DNA from: Dethiobacter alkaliphilus
Lineage (GTDB): Bacteria; Bacillota; Dethiobacteria; DTU022; UBA8154
DNA length: 64,000 nucleotides
Assembly: GCA_016841605.1 (NCBI GenBank)
Contig: JAENYV010000009.1
Location: 111,497 to 175,496 of the forward strand
Reading direction: 5' to 3'
Under the pieces are notes generated by a model. It saw only the letters and a program-made list of their open reading frames with translations. It was not told where the DNA came from and ran no database searches. Positions within the stretch are counted from its first letter, which is position 1, and every line of letters starts with the position of its first letter. The translations under genes were made by a program, and so were the position numbers. This document shows, one piece after another, positions 36,446-45,790 of this stretch.

Positions 36446-36749
36446 CTTCATTTCCTCCTATTGTTAATTTTTTTAATCTTTGTCAGTTACATACATAATA
36501 AATCATCTTACTAAAGACTTTTTAAATAGACGGCTTACCCCCTTTTTGAACTGTAAAATCAATACTAATTCCTACTAAAATTGTAATAACGATACACCCC
36601 TTCCTTTCTTTTAATTTTTATTTCATACTGCCATAATGCTCCATAAACGATTAAATACTTTCTTTTTAAAATTTTTATTGTTATACTAAATACAAGCTCT
36701 CCACCTGAAATGCTGATCTTAACTTTCCACCATTAAGGGAGACTTTTTA

Positions 36750-37397
36750 ATGGAAACTTTTAATTTTGAAAAATATGGAAGAAATGTTATATTTCCCAAA
36801 AAATCAATTATATTCATTCAAAAGGATTCTGCTCAACGGATCTTTTTTTTAAAAAAAGGACTTATAAAGTTATTATTTTTTAATAATTTCACCGAAGACG
36901 GAGAAAAAACTTGTTTTTTTATTCATCCGGGTATGTTTGTAGGAGAATCTGCCGTATTACTCGGTAAACCTTACGGTATCACAGCTTACGCGGTCACAGA
37001 GTGTGAAGTTATTATCTTTGATAACAATACCACATTTAAACTGATGGAAACTCATCCAAATTTTGGTTTAGAGCTAATCTCTTCTATGTCCAAAGTAATA
37101 TGGTATTATGGGTACCACTTAATCGGCGATTCTCTTCCCAGTAGCCTCTATAAAGTTGCTTACGCACTATTAAATTTGTCATATCAAATTAAACCTGGTC
37201 TGGTGAAAAATATCCGCCTGGAATTAAGCCATGAAGACCTGGCATCCTTTACATCTTTAACAAGAGTGACCGTAACAAAATGCCTTAACGAGCTGGGAAA
37301 AGAAAAACTGCTTAAAAAGGGAAGAAATTACATTATTATTAATAATAAAAATGATCTGAAAAATTGGCTTTCAAGCAAGAAAGAATCTTATTCTTAA
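36750..37397 (+). CDS. Crp/Fnr family transcriptional regulator
   Basis: 215-aa regulator: an N-terminal cyclic-nucleotide-like beta-roll (FPKKSIIFIQKDSAQRIFFLKKGLIKL...HPGMFVGESAVLLGKPYGITAYAVTECEVIIF), a long dimer helix and a C-terminal helix-turn-helix (LSHEDLASFTSLTRVTVTKCLNELGKEKLL). No N-terminal FNR-type cysteine cluster is present. The roll resembles the CooA/CprK branch, which sense small organic or gaseous effectors. Divergent from dctPQM-AOR across 298 bp and flanked by ackA, so it probably controls this island. Ligand unknown. Confidence 0.88.
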   Translation: METFNFEKYGRNVIFPKKSIIFIQKDSAQRIFFLKKGLIKLLFFNNFTEDGEKTCFFIHPGMFVGESAVLLGKPYGITAYAVTECEVIIFDNNTTFKLMETHPNFGLELISSMSKVIWYYGYHLIGDSLPSSLYKVAYALLNLSYQIKPGLVKNIRLELSHEDLASFTSLTRVTVTKCLNELGKEKLLKKGRNYIIINNKNDLKNWLSSKKESYS

Positions 37398-37427
37398 GGA
37401 ATATTTTAAAATTTATCTACGCTTGAT

Positions 37428-38618
37428 TCAGGCAAGAGCTAAGGTATCCAGCGCAATCATTAGCTCCTCATTTGTCGGAATTACCAGAACTTTAACTTTA
37501 GAAGAAGCTGCGCTGATGAACTGTTCCTTATCCAGAGCTTCATTGTTCATCTTCTCATCCAGCTCAATTCCCAGAAACTCTAATTTATTACAAATCATGG
37601 CCCGAATTAAGGGAGAATTCTCACCGATCCCCGCTGTGAAAACTAAGGTATTGAGGCCTCCCATTGCGGCGGCATAGGCACCGATATACTTTTTAACCTG
37701 ATACGTAAACATCTCCATAGCCAGTCTGCAGCGTTTATTTCCCCGTTCCGCATTATCAATAATCTGCCGCATGTCGTTACTGACTCCCGACACTCCAAGA
37801 AGACCGCCTTCCCGGTTCAGCATGCTATCAATATGCTCCGGACTAAGCCCAAGTTGTCTATTCAGATAAAATATTAACCCGGGATCTATATCGCCGGATC
37901 TTGTCCCCATCATTACACCAGGCAGAGGAGTGAATCCGGAACTTGCATCAACCGATTTTCCGCCGCTGACTGCAGATACTGTAATCCCACTACCTAAATG
38001 GCAGACAACCATTTTCAAGTTTTCAACAGGTAGTTTCATCAGCTCAACCGCTCTTTGGCTTACATATTTGCCCGAGGTCCCGTGAAAGCCATATCTCCTA
38101 ATCTTGTTGTTCTCATAATACTCATAAGGTAAAGCATAAAGGTAAGCCTTGGGCGGCATTGTTTGATGAAAGGCCGTATCAAAAACAGCTACATGTGTAA
38201 TATCGGGAAGAATTCTCATGGCTTCGCGAATTCCCATTAAATTCACAGGATTGTGCAGAGGCGCCAAGGGAGCATATTCTTCTATTTTTTGTATAACCTC
38301 TTCAGTAATAATTGTCGACTGGAAAAATTTTTCACCGCCATGGACTGCCCGATGACCAACCGCGGTTATTTCAGATAGGTCTTTCATCACACCATGCTTC
38401 TTATCAAGTAAAGATTGCAGGATAAGTTCAAACCCATCCCGGTAGGAGAGAATCGGCAACTCTCTCTGCAACGTTGCTTGACCGGTTTCTTGCCGAAGAG
38501 AGGAATCGTCCTGTCCGATCTTTTGCACAATTCCTTTGGCCATGACCTGCTTCATCTTCGCATCAAAAAGTTGGTATTTGATTGATGAACTGCCGCAATT
38601 AATTACCAGTATTTTCAT
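37428..38618 (-). CDS. ackA: Acetate kinase
   Basis: 396-aa enzyme forming ATP from acetyl phosphate. Signatures: LVINCGSSSIKY, HRAVHGGEKF, FDTAFHQTMPPKAYLYALP, RRYGFHGTSGKYVS, CHLGSGITV and FTAGIGENSP are all intact. It overlaps pta by 20 bp. As part of the island it would recover ATP from acetyl-CoA derived from the imported substrate. Convergent with the Crp/Fnr gene. Confidence 0.96.
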   Translation of the reverse strand: MKILVINCGSSSIKYQLFDAKMKQVMAKGIVQKIGQDDSSLRQETGQATLQRELPILSYRDGFELILQSLLDKKHGVMKDLSEITAVGHRAVHGGEKFFQSTIITEEVIQKIEEYAPLAPLHNPVNLMGIREAMRILPDITHVAVFDTAFHQTMPPKAYLYALPYEYYENNKIRRYGFHGTSGKYVSQRAVELMKLPVENLKMVVCHLGSGITVSAVSGGKSVDASSGFTPLPGVMMGTRSGDIDPGLIFYLNRQLGLSPEHIDSMLNREGGLLGVSGVSNDMRQIIDNAERGNKRCRLAMEMFTYQVKKYIGAYAAAMGGLNTLVFTAGIGENSPLIRAMICNKLEFLGIELDEKMNNEALDKEQFISAASSKVKVLVIPTNEELMIALDTLALA

Positions 38619-39606
38619 TTATCTGCACCCCGGCAACTAGCAAAATAGTAGCTCCAACAATATCGTCAATCGTTGCTCCTCTGGAAAGATCACTTACATG
38701 CCCGGCAAAACCCTGCATGAAGGGACCGTAAGCTGCTGCTTTGGCCAGTCTTTGAACAAGCTTATAGCTGATATTCCCTGAATTTAAATCGGGGAAAATA
38801 AGGATATTGGCTCTTCCCGCCACGGAACTGGTACCTTTAATTTTTCTTTTCGCGACTTCCGGGACAATGGCTGCATCGGCCTGAATTTCCCCATCCACGC
38901 ACAAATCCGGTTCCCGTTCCTTCACGATGCGGACGGCCTCAATGACTTTGTCCGCATGACAGTGCACTGCGCTGCCCTTTGTGGAAAAGGAAAGCATGGC
39001 CACCTTCGGCTCCCAGCCAAACAGTTTCTTTGCACTTCTTGCACTCGCAACGGCAATATCAGCCAGTTGCTCTGCTGTTGGATTGGGATTTATGGCAGTA
39101 TCTGCGAAGATGAGAAAATTTCCCTCTTCTCCCGCGTAACCCGGTATCTCCATCAGCGAAAAACTTGAAGGCGTTGAAATTCCGTTTTGCATACCGATGA
39201 TAAGCTCACTTGCCAAAACCACTTCTTCAGTTTCAGTGGCAATTCCGGCAACCATGGCCTCAGCATCACCTGCCTTCACCATCATTGCTCCAAAATAAGG
39301 AGGCCTGCATATAATCAGGCGAGCGGCTCCCTGGGGGAAATCCCTTTCCCGGCAGTACTCATCAATATATAAGCCCAACTTTGCGGAGGAAGAGGGATCA
39401 ATGATCTCGATCCCGCTAAGATCCTGACTCATTTGCTGTGCCGAATTATTTATTGTCTTTTCTTTTCCAAGCAGAATGGGACGAGCTATTTCATCTTGAA
39501 CAATACGTACCGCTGCTTTGATGATCTGTTCATCTTCTCCCTCGGGAAAAACAACCCTGGTTGCAAAAGATTTTATTTTTCTTTTCAACTCAAGCATGAT
39601 ATCCAT
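38599..39606 (-). CDS. pta: Phosphate acetyltransferase
   Basis: 335-aa single-domain Pta converting acetyl-CoA and phosphate to acetyl phosphate. Visible motifs: VVFPEGEDEQIIKAA, GDAEAMVAGIATET, FADTAINPNPTAEQLADIA, MLSFSTKGSA, NILIFPDLNSGNISYKLVQRLA, GPFMQGFAGHVSDLSRGA. Start at ATG 39606 (MDIMLELKRK) with AAGGAG 10 bases upstream. A phosphate butyryltransferase is less likely given the length and its pairing with ackA. Confidence 0.94.
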   Translation of the reverse strand: MDIMLELKRKIKSFATRVVFPEGEDEQIIKAAVRIVQDEIARPILLGKEKTINNSAQQMSQDLSGIEIIDPSSSAKLGLYIDEYCRERDFPQGAARLIICRPPYFGAMMVKAGDAEAMVAGIATETEEVVLASELIIGMQNGISTPSSFSLMEIPGYAGEEGNFLIFADTAINPNPTAEQLADIAVASARSAKKLFGWEPKVAMLSFSTKGSAVHCHADKVIEAVRIVKEREPDLCVDGEIQADAAIVPEVAKRKIKGTSSVAGRANILIFPDLNSGNISYKLVQRLAKAAAYGPFMQGFAGHVSDLSRGATIDDIVGATILLVAGVQINENTGN

Positions 39607-39647
39607 CTGAACTAAACTCCTTATCATTCTTTCGATTTACTGTCGAT

Positions 39648-40028
39648 TTATTCCGCAGCCAAAATTGCTGTGCCTACAGCATAATCCGTCTCATAGGAAA
39701 GACTTAATAATACTTTATCTGCACCGCGTTTCCGTGCCAGTTCAGCAAATACACCCGTCAGAACAGGGGCAGGCTCTCCAAATTTCCCTTCTCTTATTTC
39801 TATTTCCGTCAACTTCACTCCGCTTTCCCAGCCAATACTAAAACACTTAAAAATAGCTTCCTTAGCGGCAAATAACATAGCATAATAGGCGATAGCATTC
39901 GGATGTGATTCCGCCCGTTTCTGCTCCCATACCGTATAAACCTCATCCATAAATACCTTGCCTGAATTCTCAAGCGAATTTTTTATTCTGTTAATACTGA
40001 TAATATCTACACCCATTCCCAATACCAT
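39648..40028 (-). CDS. acpS: Holo-[acyl-carrier-protein] synthase
   Basis: 126-aa AcpS-type phosphopantetheinyl transferase: GMGVDIISINRIKNSL with the metal-binding Asp, and FAAKEAIFKCFSIGWESGVKLTEIEI with the catalytic Glu/Lys. It transfers 4'-phosphopantetheine from CoA to carrier-protein serine. Lying two genes from a stand-alone acyl carrier protein (41950-42198), it is probably its dedicated partner, although it may be the only AcpS of the genome. Confidence 0.92.
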   Translation of the reverse strand: MVLGMGVDIISINRIKNSLENSGKVFMDEVYTVWEQKRAESHPNAIAYYAMLFAAKEAIFKCFSIGWESGVKLTEIEIREGKFGEPAPVLTGVFAELARKRGADKVLLSLSYETDYAVGTAILAAE

Positions 40029-40089
40029 GACTTTATCTGACTCCTCAAATTAAGTATCGTAACTTCTATTTATAAATTATTGCATCTTA

Positions 40090-41898
40090 TCATTTCCAAT
40101 AAAGCGCTTTCCAGGGTGCCAGTCCATCAAATTCCTTATACTCCTGCGGGAGGACGGGCACAGGGTGTGGAGGCATATTTTTGTATTTAGGCGGAATTAC
40201 AGGCACAAGAAGATGCGAATCGTACTTTCCGCCCGTGTGTATGATATGGTAGCCCCTGTTGCGCAGAGCCCAGGTAAAGGGTTCGGTCCAGCCTTCTTCC
40301 CGAATGTAATGGCCCGATATAACTACACGCAGCTGTTCTCCCGCGTGCCATAACATACTCATCGGCCAGATTTCAATATCCACCGGTACGATTTCGCCAG
40401 GCTTCAGCAACTGTCCGTTTCGGTGCGTATGGATAGGTTGATACTCAGTAGATTCTTCCTCATCCAATTCACGGTGCGAAACCCGTAATTTACCCGGAAA
40501 ACCCGGATGAGGTTCATCCATTAAAAGGGCTGGAATAAAGTTGCCTTCTTCATCCAACTTTTGCACTGTAATGAATAAATCCATATCCTCCGCACCTTCG
40601 GCTTCGACCCACAAACGCAGCTTCATGTACCCGGTCAGCTCGGTGTCTTCTTGAAAGGTAATGGTAAATGTTGATAGTCCCTCAACAGCTTCATAACGAA
40701 CCGAAGATTCCTGTTCAACCGGCTCAGAAGTCAGTTGACCGGCTTTCGCATCCAGAAAAAGCTTCTTGTACTGTGCCCGGGCCAGAGGAAATTCCCTCTC
40801 CGAACGCATAACCTCATGGTCTATATCACAGGCGTCCATCACATCGATGCGTACCCGGGGGGTCTCCTCCCAACCATTGTGGATACCTTTCAAATAACGA
40901 TCAAAGAAACGCTTCAGGTCTTCAAGCTTCTCCGGATTATGAAAGTCCGCCCACTGGCTGTCTCTTTCCATGCGGAGCCACTTTTTGGGAGAATCAATCC
41001 GCCGCCAGCCCTCTACGGTTCCTCTTAGATGAAAGTGCAACCAGCAAGCTGTGGCATACACCGGAATTTTTATATTCTCAAACTTAGGTATCTTGTCCTC
41101 CCAGTACCCATTTATGAGTGGATAATCACTGGTCATGGCCATATAATCTTCCACCAGACCGGTACCCGTAACCCTGCCGTGCAAAGTGTTACGGATCCAC
41201 CTGATAAGCATATTGCTGAATCCGACCTCCGGTATACCGCCCCAGCAAACGAACTCACGGTAGATATCGGATGTAGCTCCCCAGGGTGCGATGCAGGCGA
41301 GATGCGGCGGCTGCTCGGCAGCAACAAACCATTGCGTAATAGCTACCCAAGATACACCCGACATCCCCACTTTACCGTTGGACCATTCCTGTTTTGCCAA
41401 CCACTCAACCAGATCATAGCCGTCCTTACCATCCTGCGTTCCGAAACAAAGGACCTCGCCTCCCGAATTGCCTGAGCCGCGCACATCGGGATTAATGAGC
41501 GCATACCCCTGATGACACCAATAAGCAGGGTCGGGAGATTCAAATTTAGCCATAGTGGAAATTGTTCCCGGCGGAACACCAATGGGAAGCTGTAAACGTT
41601 CTCCATAGCTTTCAAACTTCCCATAGGGGCTCCAGGCCACGATGGAAGGTATATTAGTCGCACCATCCGGGCGATAAATATCAATATAGATGATTGTGCC
41701 GTCCCGCAGGACCACAGGTACATCTACTTCCTTACGAATTCCGTTTTCAACAGTAACACGATAGGCAGGCGGCGGATAAACAAACCGCGTAACAGGATCA
41801 TTTACCACCTCTTCTTGTGTCCGTGCTCTCCGGAACTTTACATTAATTTCCTCTTTGCCGAATCTGCGTTTCTTTATTACATATTTTTCTTCAGCCAT
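40090..41898 (-). CDS. CocE/NonD family hydrolase
   Basis: 602-aa alpha/beta hydrolase of the X-Pro dipeptidyl-peptidase S15/CocE group. An N-terminal arm (1-60), VVLRDGTIIYIDIYRPDG, VRGSGNSGGE, nucleophile elbow GMSGVSW (Ser in GVSW), and a C-terminal jelly-roll PepX_C domain (about 370-590) ending with His-containing SHLLVPVIP. The usual catalytic Asp of the GWYD motif is replaced in CWLHFHLRGT, suggesting a different acid residue or altered mechanism. Members hydrolyse esters or amides (cocaine esterase, glutaryl-7-ACA acylase). Likely an intracellular activity on the island substrate; no signal peptide. Confidence 0.85.
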   Translation of the reverse strand: MAEEKYVIKKRRFGKEEINVKFRRARTQEEVVNDPVTRFVYPPPAYRVTVENGIRKEVDVPVVLRDGTIIYIDIYRPDGATNIPSIVAWSPYGKFESYGERLQLPIGVPPGTISTMAKFESPDPAYWCHQGYALINPDVRGSGNSGGEVLCFGTQDGKDGYDLVEWLAKQEWSNGKVGMSGVSWVAITQWFVAAEQPPHLACIAPWGATSDIYREFVCWGGIPEVGFSNMLIRWIRNTLHGRVTGTGLVEDYMAMTSDYPLINGYWEDKIPKFENIKIPVYATACWLHFHLRGTVEGWRRIDSPKKWLRMERDSQWADFHNPEKLEDLKRFFDRYLKGIHNGWEETPRVRIDVMDACDIDHEVMRSEREFPLARAQYKKLFLDAKAGQLTSEPVEQESSVRYEAVEGLSTFTITFQEDTELTGYMKLRLWVEAEGAEDMDLFITVQKLDEEGNFIPALLMDEPHPGFPGKLRVSHRELDEEESTEYQPIHTHRNGQLLKPGEIVPVDIEIWPMSMLWHAGEQLRVVISGHYIREEGWTEPFTWALRNRGYHIIHTGGKYDSHLLVPVIPPKYKNMPPHPVPVLPQEYKEFDGLAPWKALYWK

Positions 41899-41949
41899 TG
41901 TTAACCTCCTCCATTATTGTGGCTTTGGCGATACGAACCCGGAGATATG

Positions 41950-42198
41950 CTATCTTTTTCGCAAACTTATCACAAAATCAATAGCTTCACCGATAGTTTT
42001 TTTCCTGCGAACTTTGGCCATGGGAATCTCAATTTCGAATTCGTTCTGCAAAACCGCGATTAATTCCACGATATTCACAGACTTGGCCTGCAAATCCTCG
42101 ACAAAGCGAGTCTCCCTGGTCAATTCGCTCACATCCTTTCTGAAAATTCTTGCAACAGCTTTCAGAAATTCATTTGCGATCCTTTCTTCCAATTTCAT
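41950..42198 (-). CDS. Acyl carrier protein
   Basis: 82-aa carrier protein with helix I, loop and the phosphopantetheine serine in LQAKSVNIVELIAVLQNEFEIEI; the usual DSL is AKSV here, so Ser is kept but the preceding Asp is lost. Unusually basic for an ACP (RKDVSELTR, MAKVRRKK), suggesting a specialised partner rather than general fatty-acid synthesis. Flanked by the hydrolase, isochorismatase and an AMP-forming ligase, with acpS two genes away. Confidence 0.85.
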   Translation of the reverse strand: MKLEERIANEFLKAVARIFRKDVSELTRETRFVEDLQAKSVNIVELIAVLQNEFEIEIPMAKVRRKKTIGEAIDFVISLRKR

Positions 42199-42236
42199 TT
42201 TTTTTCTCCTATCTTTTAAATTCTATCTTTTAAATT

Positions 42237-42839
42237 CTAAATGTTCCAAAAATGTTTTACATCTGTCAGGCTGGTTAAATAACCAAAATATTTTTCAATA
42301 TTGTAAAGACCGCTTATATGTTCCTGTTCCGTTGATGCGGCGGCGCAATCGCTTACAACCGCCGCAAAATAGTCTAAAGAATTTGCATCCCTGACAGTTG
42401 ATTCAACGCAAACATTTGTTGTAAAACCGCATATCAGCAGTCTATTACGCCCGAGCGAACGTAAGATTAAATCAAGGTTAGTACCATAAAACCCACTGTA
42501 TCGGTTTTTAATAACCATATAATCAGCGTCTTTTCGGTCTAAAAGATAGCTCTCTGCTCCCCAGGAGCCGGTTAAACAAATTATTTGATTTTTATTGTAC
42601 ATCTGCCTGCTTGTCCATGCCGGCGAATCGGTAACGGGATCATGGTGTGTAACTACAAACAATACCGGAACAGAGACCATTTTAGCATAAGAAATAAGCG
42701 TTTCTATATTGGGAAGTATTGACCGGGTTTTTCCGACACTTTTGCCGAGTTTGGCCAAGGCACCATCCTCATGACAAAAATCATTTTGAACATCAACAAC
42801 TATTAATGCTGTACAATCAGGTTCAGGATTAAAGGCCAC
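42237..42839 (-). CDS. Isochorismatase-family cysteine hydrolase
   Basis: 200-aa hydrolase with the family triad: Asp in VVDVQNDF, Lys in VIKNRYSGFYGTNLD, Cys in TTNVCVESTVRDA, plus the typical cis-peptide GFTTNVC. The family includes isochorismatase, nicotinamidase, N-carbamoylsarcosine amidase, biuret and ureidoacrylate hydrolases. GTG start behind GGGGAG. Together with the CocE-type hydrolase it points to amide or carbamoyl-group removal from a nitrogenous substrate, but specificity is not readable. Confidence 0.88.
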   Translation of the reverse strand: MAFNPEPDCTALIVVDVQNDFCHEDGALAKLGKSVGKTRSILPNIETLISYAKMVSVPVLFVVTHHDPVTDSPAWTSRQMYNKNQIICLTGSWGAESYLLDRKDADYMVIKNRYSGFYGTNLDLILRSLGRNRLLICGFTTNVCVESTVRDANSLDYFAAVVSDCAAASTEQEHISGLYNIEKYFGYLTSLTDVKHFWNI

Positions 42840-42862
42840 TTTTTTTCTCCCCTTTAATTAAA

Positions 42863-44473
42863 CTAGCCTAAAGTATAAACATTGGGTTGTTCAAATAATA
42901 TTCCCTCATTAAACTTGGATAAAATTTCTTTTTTCAACTTGCCCCTTTCCAGTTTTCCCAGGATATTTCGCGAAATTTCATCAACGACTATTACTACTTT
43001 AGGCCTTTTATATTTTGCCAGTTCAGTCATGCCGGCCAGAAATTCTTCTAATTCTTTAACACTAAATGTGCAAGGATCGGTAACTTTAACACAGGCAGCT
43101 ACTTTCTCTCCCCATTTTTGATCGGGCAAGCCAAAAACAACTGCAATTTCGATCTGGGGATACTTGACAAGCACTGTTTCTACTTCTTGAGGAAAAATGT
43201 TTTCCGCTCCGCTTAAAATCGATTCGTCTACACGGTCAATAATTTTTAAATAACCGTTATCATCAATTTCCACAACATCCCTGGTATATAGCCAGCCTTG
43301 ATCAAATCCAAGCTTGGCATCGGGATTCATGTAATAGCTGCTGATATTCTGCGGACCACGCACGATTAATTGGCCGGTTCCGGGAATGCTTACTTTCTCC
43401 TCAGGTTTAACAATTCTCTCCGTATCTAAAGTGATGGCTCTCGCTTCCCAAAAAAAACCGGCTTGTCCGATGGTGTGCCATTTTTCAGGCGGAGTATAGG
43501 CGGAATCCATATAAGTAACATTCGATAAACACTCCGTCATTCCAAATGTGTTTTGATAGTGGCATTTAAATAACTTGTGAATATCTTCGACCATTTCTTT
43601 CGTCGCGCTTGAACCGCCGCTCCTGATTAACTTCAGAATATTATCGGAAAGCTTAAATTGACCTTCCCGCAGAATTTCCAGCATATCAAATGTTTGGGTG
43701 GGAACGGCAAACAATTCTGAAACCCGATGCTTTTCCAGCGTTTCCAGAACACTTAATGCCTTGCGATCTTTTAAAACTACAAATTTTGCGCCAACGAATA
43801 AATACGCCATTAAAAAATTAAGAGCAGCTCCATGGATAAGAGGGGCAGCGGCAAGACCGATACTGTCCCGGGTAATGCCCATTTCAATCGCATATTGCAT
43901 GGCGGAAAATATGTGAGCTTCGTGACTGAAGGCAGCTCCTTTAGGCAGTCCTGTTGTTCCGGCCGTATAAATTACGCTGGCATAATCTTTTTCTAAGGAG
44001 ATATGAGAGGGGGGTTGGGGCGAGCTTTTTTGTAATACTTCATTAAATTCGTCCACTTGCGGAAACTTTTCACCAATGCATAAATATTTAGGGGGCTCTT
44101 CAATATCCTTCAACTGTTCAACCTTATCCCAAAATTCGCTCTCAAAAATTACAACTTTTGCCTTGACAAAATTAATTAACTTTCCAATATCTTGGGAAGA
44201 TAAACGAAAATTCCAAAAATTAACAACTGCTCCTGCTTTATGGGCAGCCACCATGGAAATCACCAGTTCTAATTTATTATTTAAAAGGACACCGATGTTA
44301 TCGTTTTTTTTCACACCGGATTCTGCTAACCAATTAGCCAGCTTGTTGGATAAGAGATCAAACTCCTTAAAGGTAACTGTGTTGTCTTCATCAATGATAA
44401 AAATTTCATCCGGCCTTTGGAGAACCCATCTGTTAAGTACATTGGTAGTTGTAAAATCATTATAAGTTTCCAT
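42863..44473 (-). CDS. AMP-forming acyl-CoA/acyl-ACP ligase
   Basis: 536-aa ANL-superfamily ligase. A3 P-loop VIYTAGTTGLPKGA, A5 NTFGMTECLSN, A7 YTRDVVEIDDNGY, A8 hinge IDRVDESILSGAENIFPQEVE and A10 lysine in ILGKLERGKLK are present. The common GRxKD of A8 is DRVDE here. It activates a carboxylic acid as acyl-AMP and transfers it to CoA or, given the ACP next door, perhaps to a carrier protein. ATG 44473 (METYND) with GGGAGGG upstream is preferred over the longer frame. First gene of the minus-strand run that ends with ackA, divergent from the SDR. Confidence 0.9.
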   Translation of the reverse strand: METYNDFTTTNVLNRWVLQRPDEIFIIDEDNTVTFKEFDLLSNKLANWLAESGVKKNDNIGVLLNNKLELVISMVAAHKAGAVVNFWNFRLSSQDIGKLINFVKAKVVIFESEFWDKVEQLKDIEEPPKYLCIGEKFPQVDEFNEVLQKSSPQPPSHISLEKDYASVIYTAGTTGLPKGAAFSHEAHIFSAMQYAIEMGITRDSIGLAAAPLIHGAALNFLMAYLFVGAKFVVLKDRKALSVLETLEKHRVSELFAVPTQTFDMLEILREGQFKLSDNILKLIRSGGSSATKEMVEDIHKLFKCHYQNTFGMTECLSNVTYMDSAYTPPEKWHTIGQAGFFWEARAITLDTERIVKPEEKVSIPGTGQLIVRGPQNISSYYMNPDAKLGFDQGWLYTRDVVEIDDNGYLKIIDRVDESILSGAENIFPQEVETVLVKYPQIEIAVVFGLPDQKWGEKVAACVKVTDPCTFSVKELEEFLAGMTELAKYKRPKVVIVVDEISRNILGKLERGKLKKEILSKFNEGILFEQPNVYTLG

Positions 44474-44717
44474 GATGCAAGAACCCTCCCTTTCAATCTT
44501 TAAATTTACGATCTTCCCTTCTGCCCAAATTCTATCCCTCAACCTGAAATCCATACACTAAAGTTAAATTGCTTTTTACTTTTAAATTGTATATTATCGA
44601 CAGTTTTCTTTCAGTATGTATAAGAACATTTTTTTGTAAATTTTTTTACTTATCACAAAATTAGATAACTGTTGTTCCTAGGACAAAGCGAAAGGAAAAA
44701 TAAAGTACCTGTCGAAA

Positions 44718-44730
44718 TGTTAATTAAACA
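44718..44730. promoter_or_regulatory. Candidate operator between ligase and SDR genes
   Basis: TGTTAATTAAACA, built on the palindrome TTAATTAA, lies in the 314-bp divergent intergenic region. A TTAA-N5-TTAA sequence also occurs upstream of dctP (36464-36476). Both would be plausible Crp/Fnr-family half-sites in the CprK style; evidence is weak. Confidence 0.3.
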
Positions 44731-44787
44731 TAAAGAATGTTACCTACCGCCAATATACCAATTCCATCAGAAAAGGAGCCATAAGTC

Positions 44788-45528
44788 ATGGGTATTGTAC
44801 AGAAAACTGCCATAATCACCGGAGCAGGTAATGGAATAGGAGCGGGAATTGCCGTCAAACTGGCTCAAAACGGAGCTAATGTTGTTGTGAATGACCGTAA
44901 CGAAGCAGATGCCCTTAAAGTGGCTTCAGATATTAATGCGGCCGGCGGCAAAGCGCTGGCAATAAAAGCCGACATAATGCGTTGGGACGAAGTCAAAGGA
45001 ATGGTGGATGAGACTCTCCGCTCCTTTGGAACTGTTGATCTTCTGGTCAACAATGCCGGAGCCCTAAGAGACAATTCTATTCTCAAAATGCCGGAAAAGG
45101 ATTTTGACCTTGTCGTCGGTACTTGTCTGAAAGGTTCATGGCTCTGCTGCAAGGCTGTCCTCGGTTATATGCGGGCACAGCAGTTTGGGAGGATTGTGAA
45201 CATAAGTTCGCGAGCCTGGCTGGGTAATCCCGGTCAGTCAAGCTACTCCGCGGCCAAAGCCGGTATAGTTGGTCTGACCTATGCTCTGGCCCTGGAATTT
45301 GCGCGCCACGGTGTAACAGTAAACATTGTCGCCCCTGGTTTTATTGAGGCGCCGATGGCCCGGCGCCTGCCGCCCGAGACCCAGGAAAAGGTGATCAACG
45401 CCCAGCCGATTAAAAGACCGGGACGGGTACAAGACATAGCCAACGCGGTGCTGTATTTTTGTGACGAGGAAACCAGCTACGTTACGGGACAGATCCTCTA
45501 TGTGGACGGCGGGCGGCATGTAGTCTAG
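44788..45528 (+). CDS. SDR-family oxidoreductase (FabG-like)
   Basis: 246-aa classical short-chain dehydrogenase: cofactor loop TGAGNGIGAGIA, VNNAGALRDNS, catalytic NISS Ser, SYSAAKAG Tyr/Lys and a C-terminal VTGQILYVDGGRHV. NVVVNDRNEAD after strand 2 suggests either cofactor. FabG-like enzymes reduce 3-ketoacyl thioesters on ACP, matching the nearby ACP. ATG with AGGAG 9 bases upstream. Divergent from the ligase gene and transcribed alone. Confidence 0.92.
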   Translation: MGIVQKTAIITGAGNGIGAGIAVKLAQNGANVVVNDRNEADALKVASDINAAGGKALAIKADIMRWDEVKGMVDETLRSFGTVDLLVNNAGALRDNSILKMPEKDFDLVVGTCLKGSWLCCKAVLGYMRAQQFGRIVNISSRAWLGNPGQSSYSAAKAGIVGLTYALALEFARHGVTVNIVAPGFIEAPMARRLPPETQEKVINAQPIKRPGRVQDIANAVLYFCDEETSYVTGQILYVDGGRHVV

Positions 45529-45790
45529 ACAGGCGGGAAAAAGGGAATAATTAATTCGCTTACTTCAAAAACCCATCCCAAAGAACATAGGTATACCAAT
45601 AATAGTGTAAATATTGCCAAAGTTATGTAAATTGTTACTCTGGTCTTCATCCCGCTTAATTCGATAATATTTCTCACTCTATATATCTCTTGCAATACAA
45701 ATACTACTACCTGTTAACAATAGCATCGGTGATAGAATATTATATATCGTAACTCTGTAGAGATATTTTACTAAGGAGGATTCAAATAAA

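Noticed and set aside
41133-41475. Open frames antisense to the CocE-type gene
   Set aside because: Composition and lack of start signals mark them as shadows of the coding strand.
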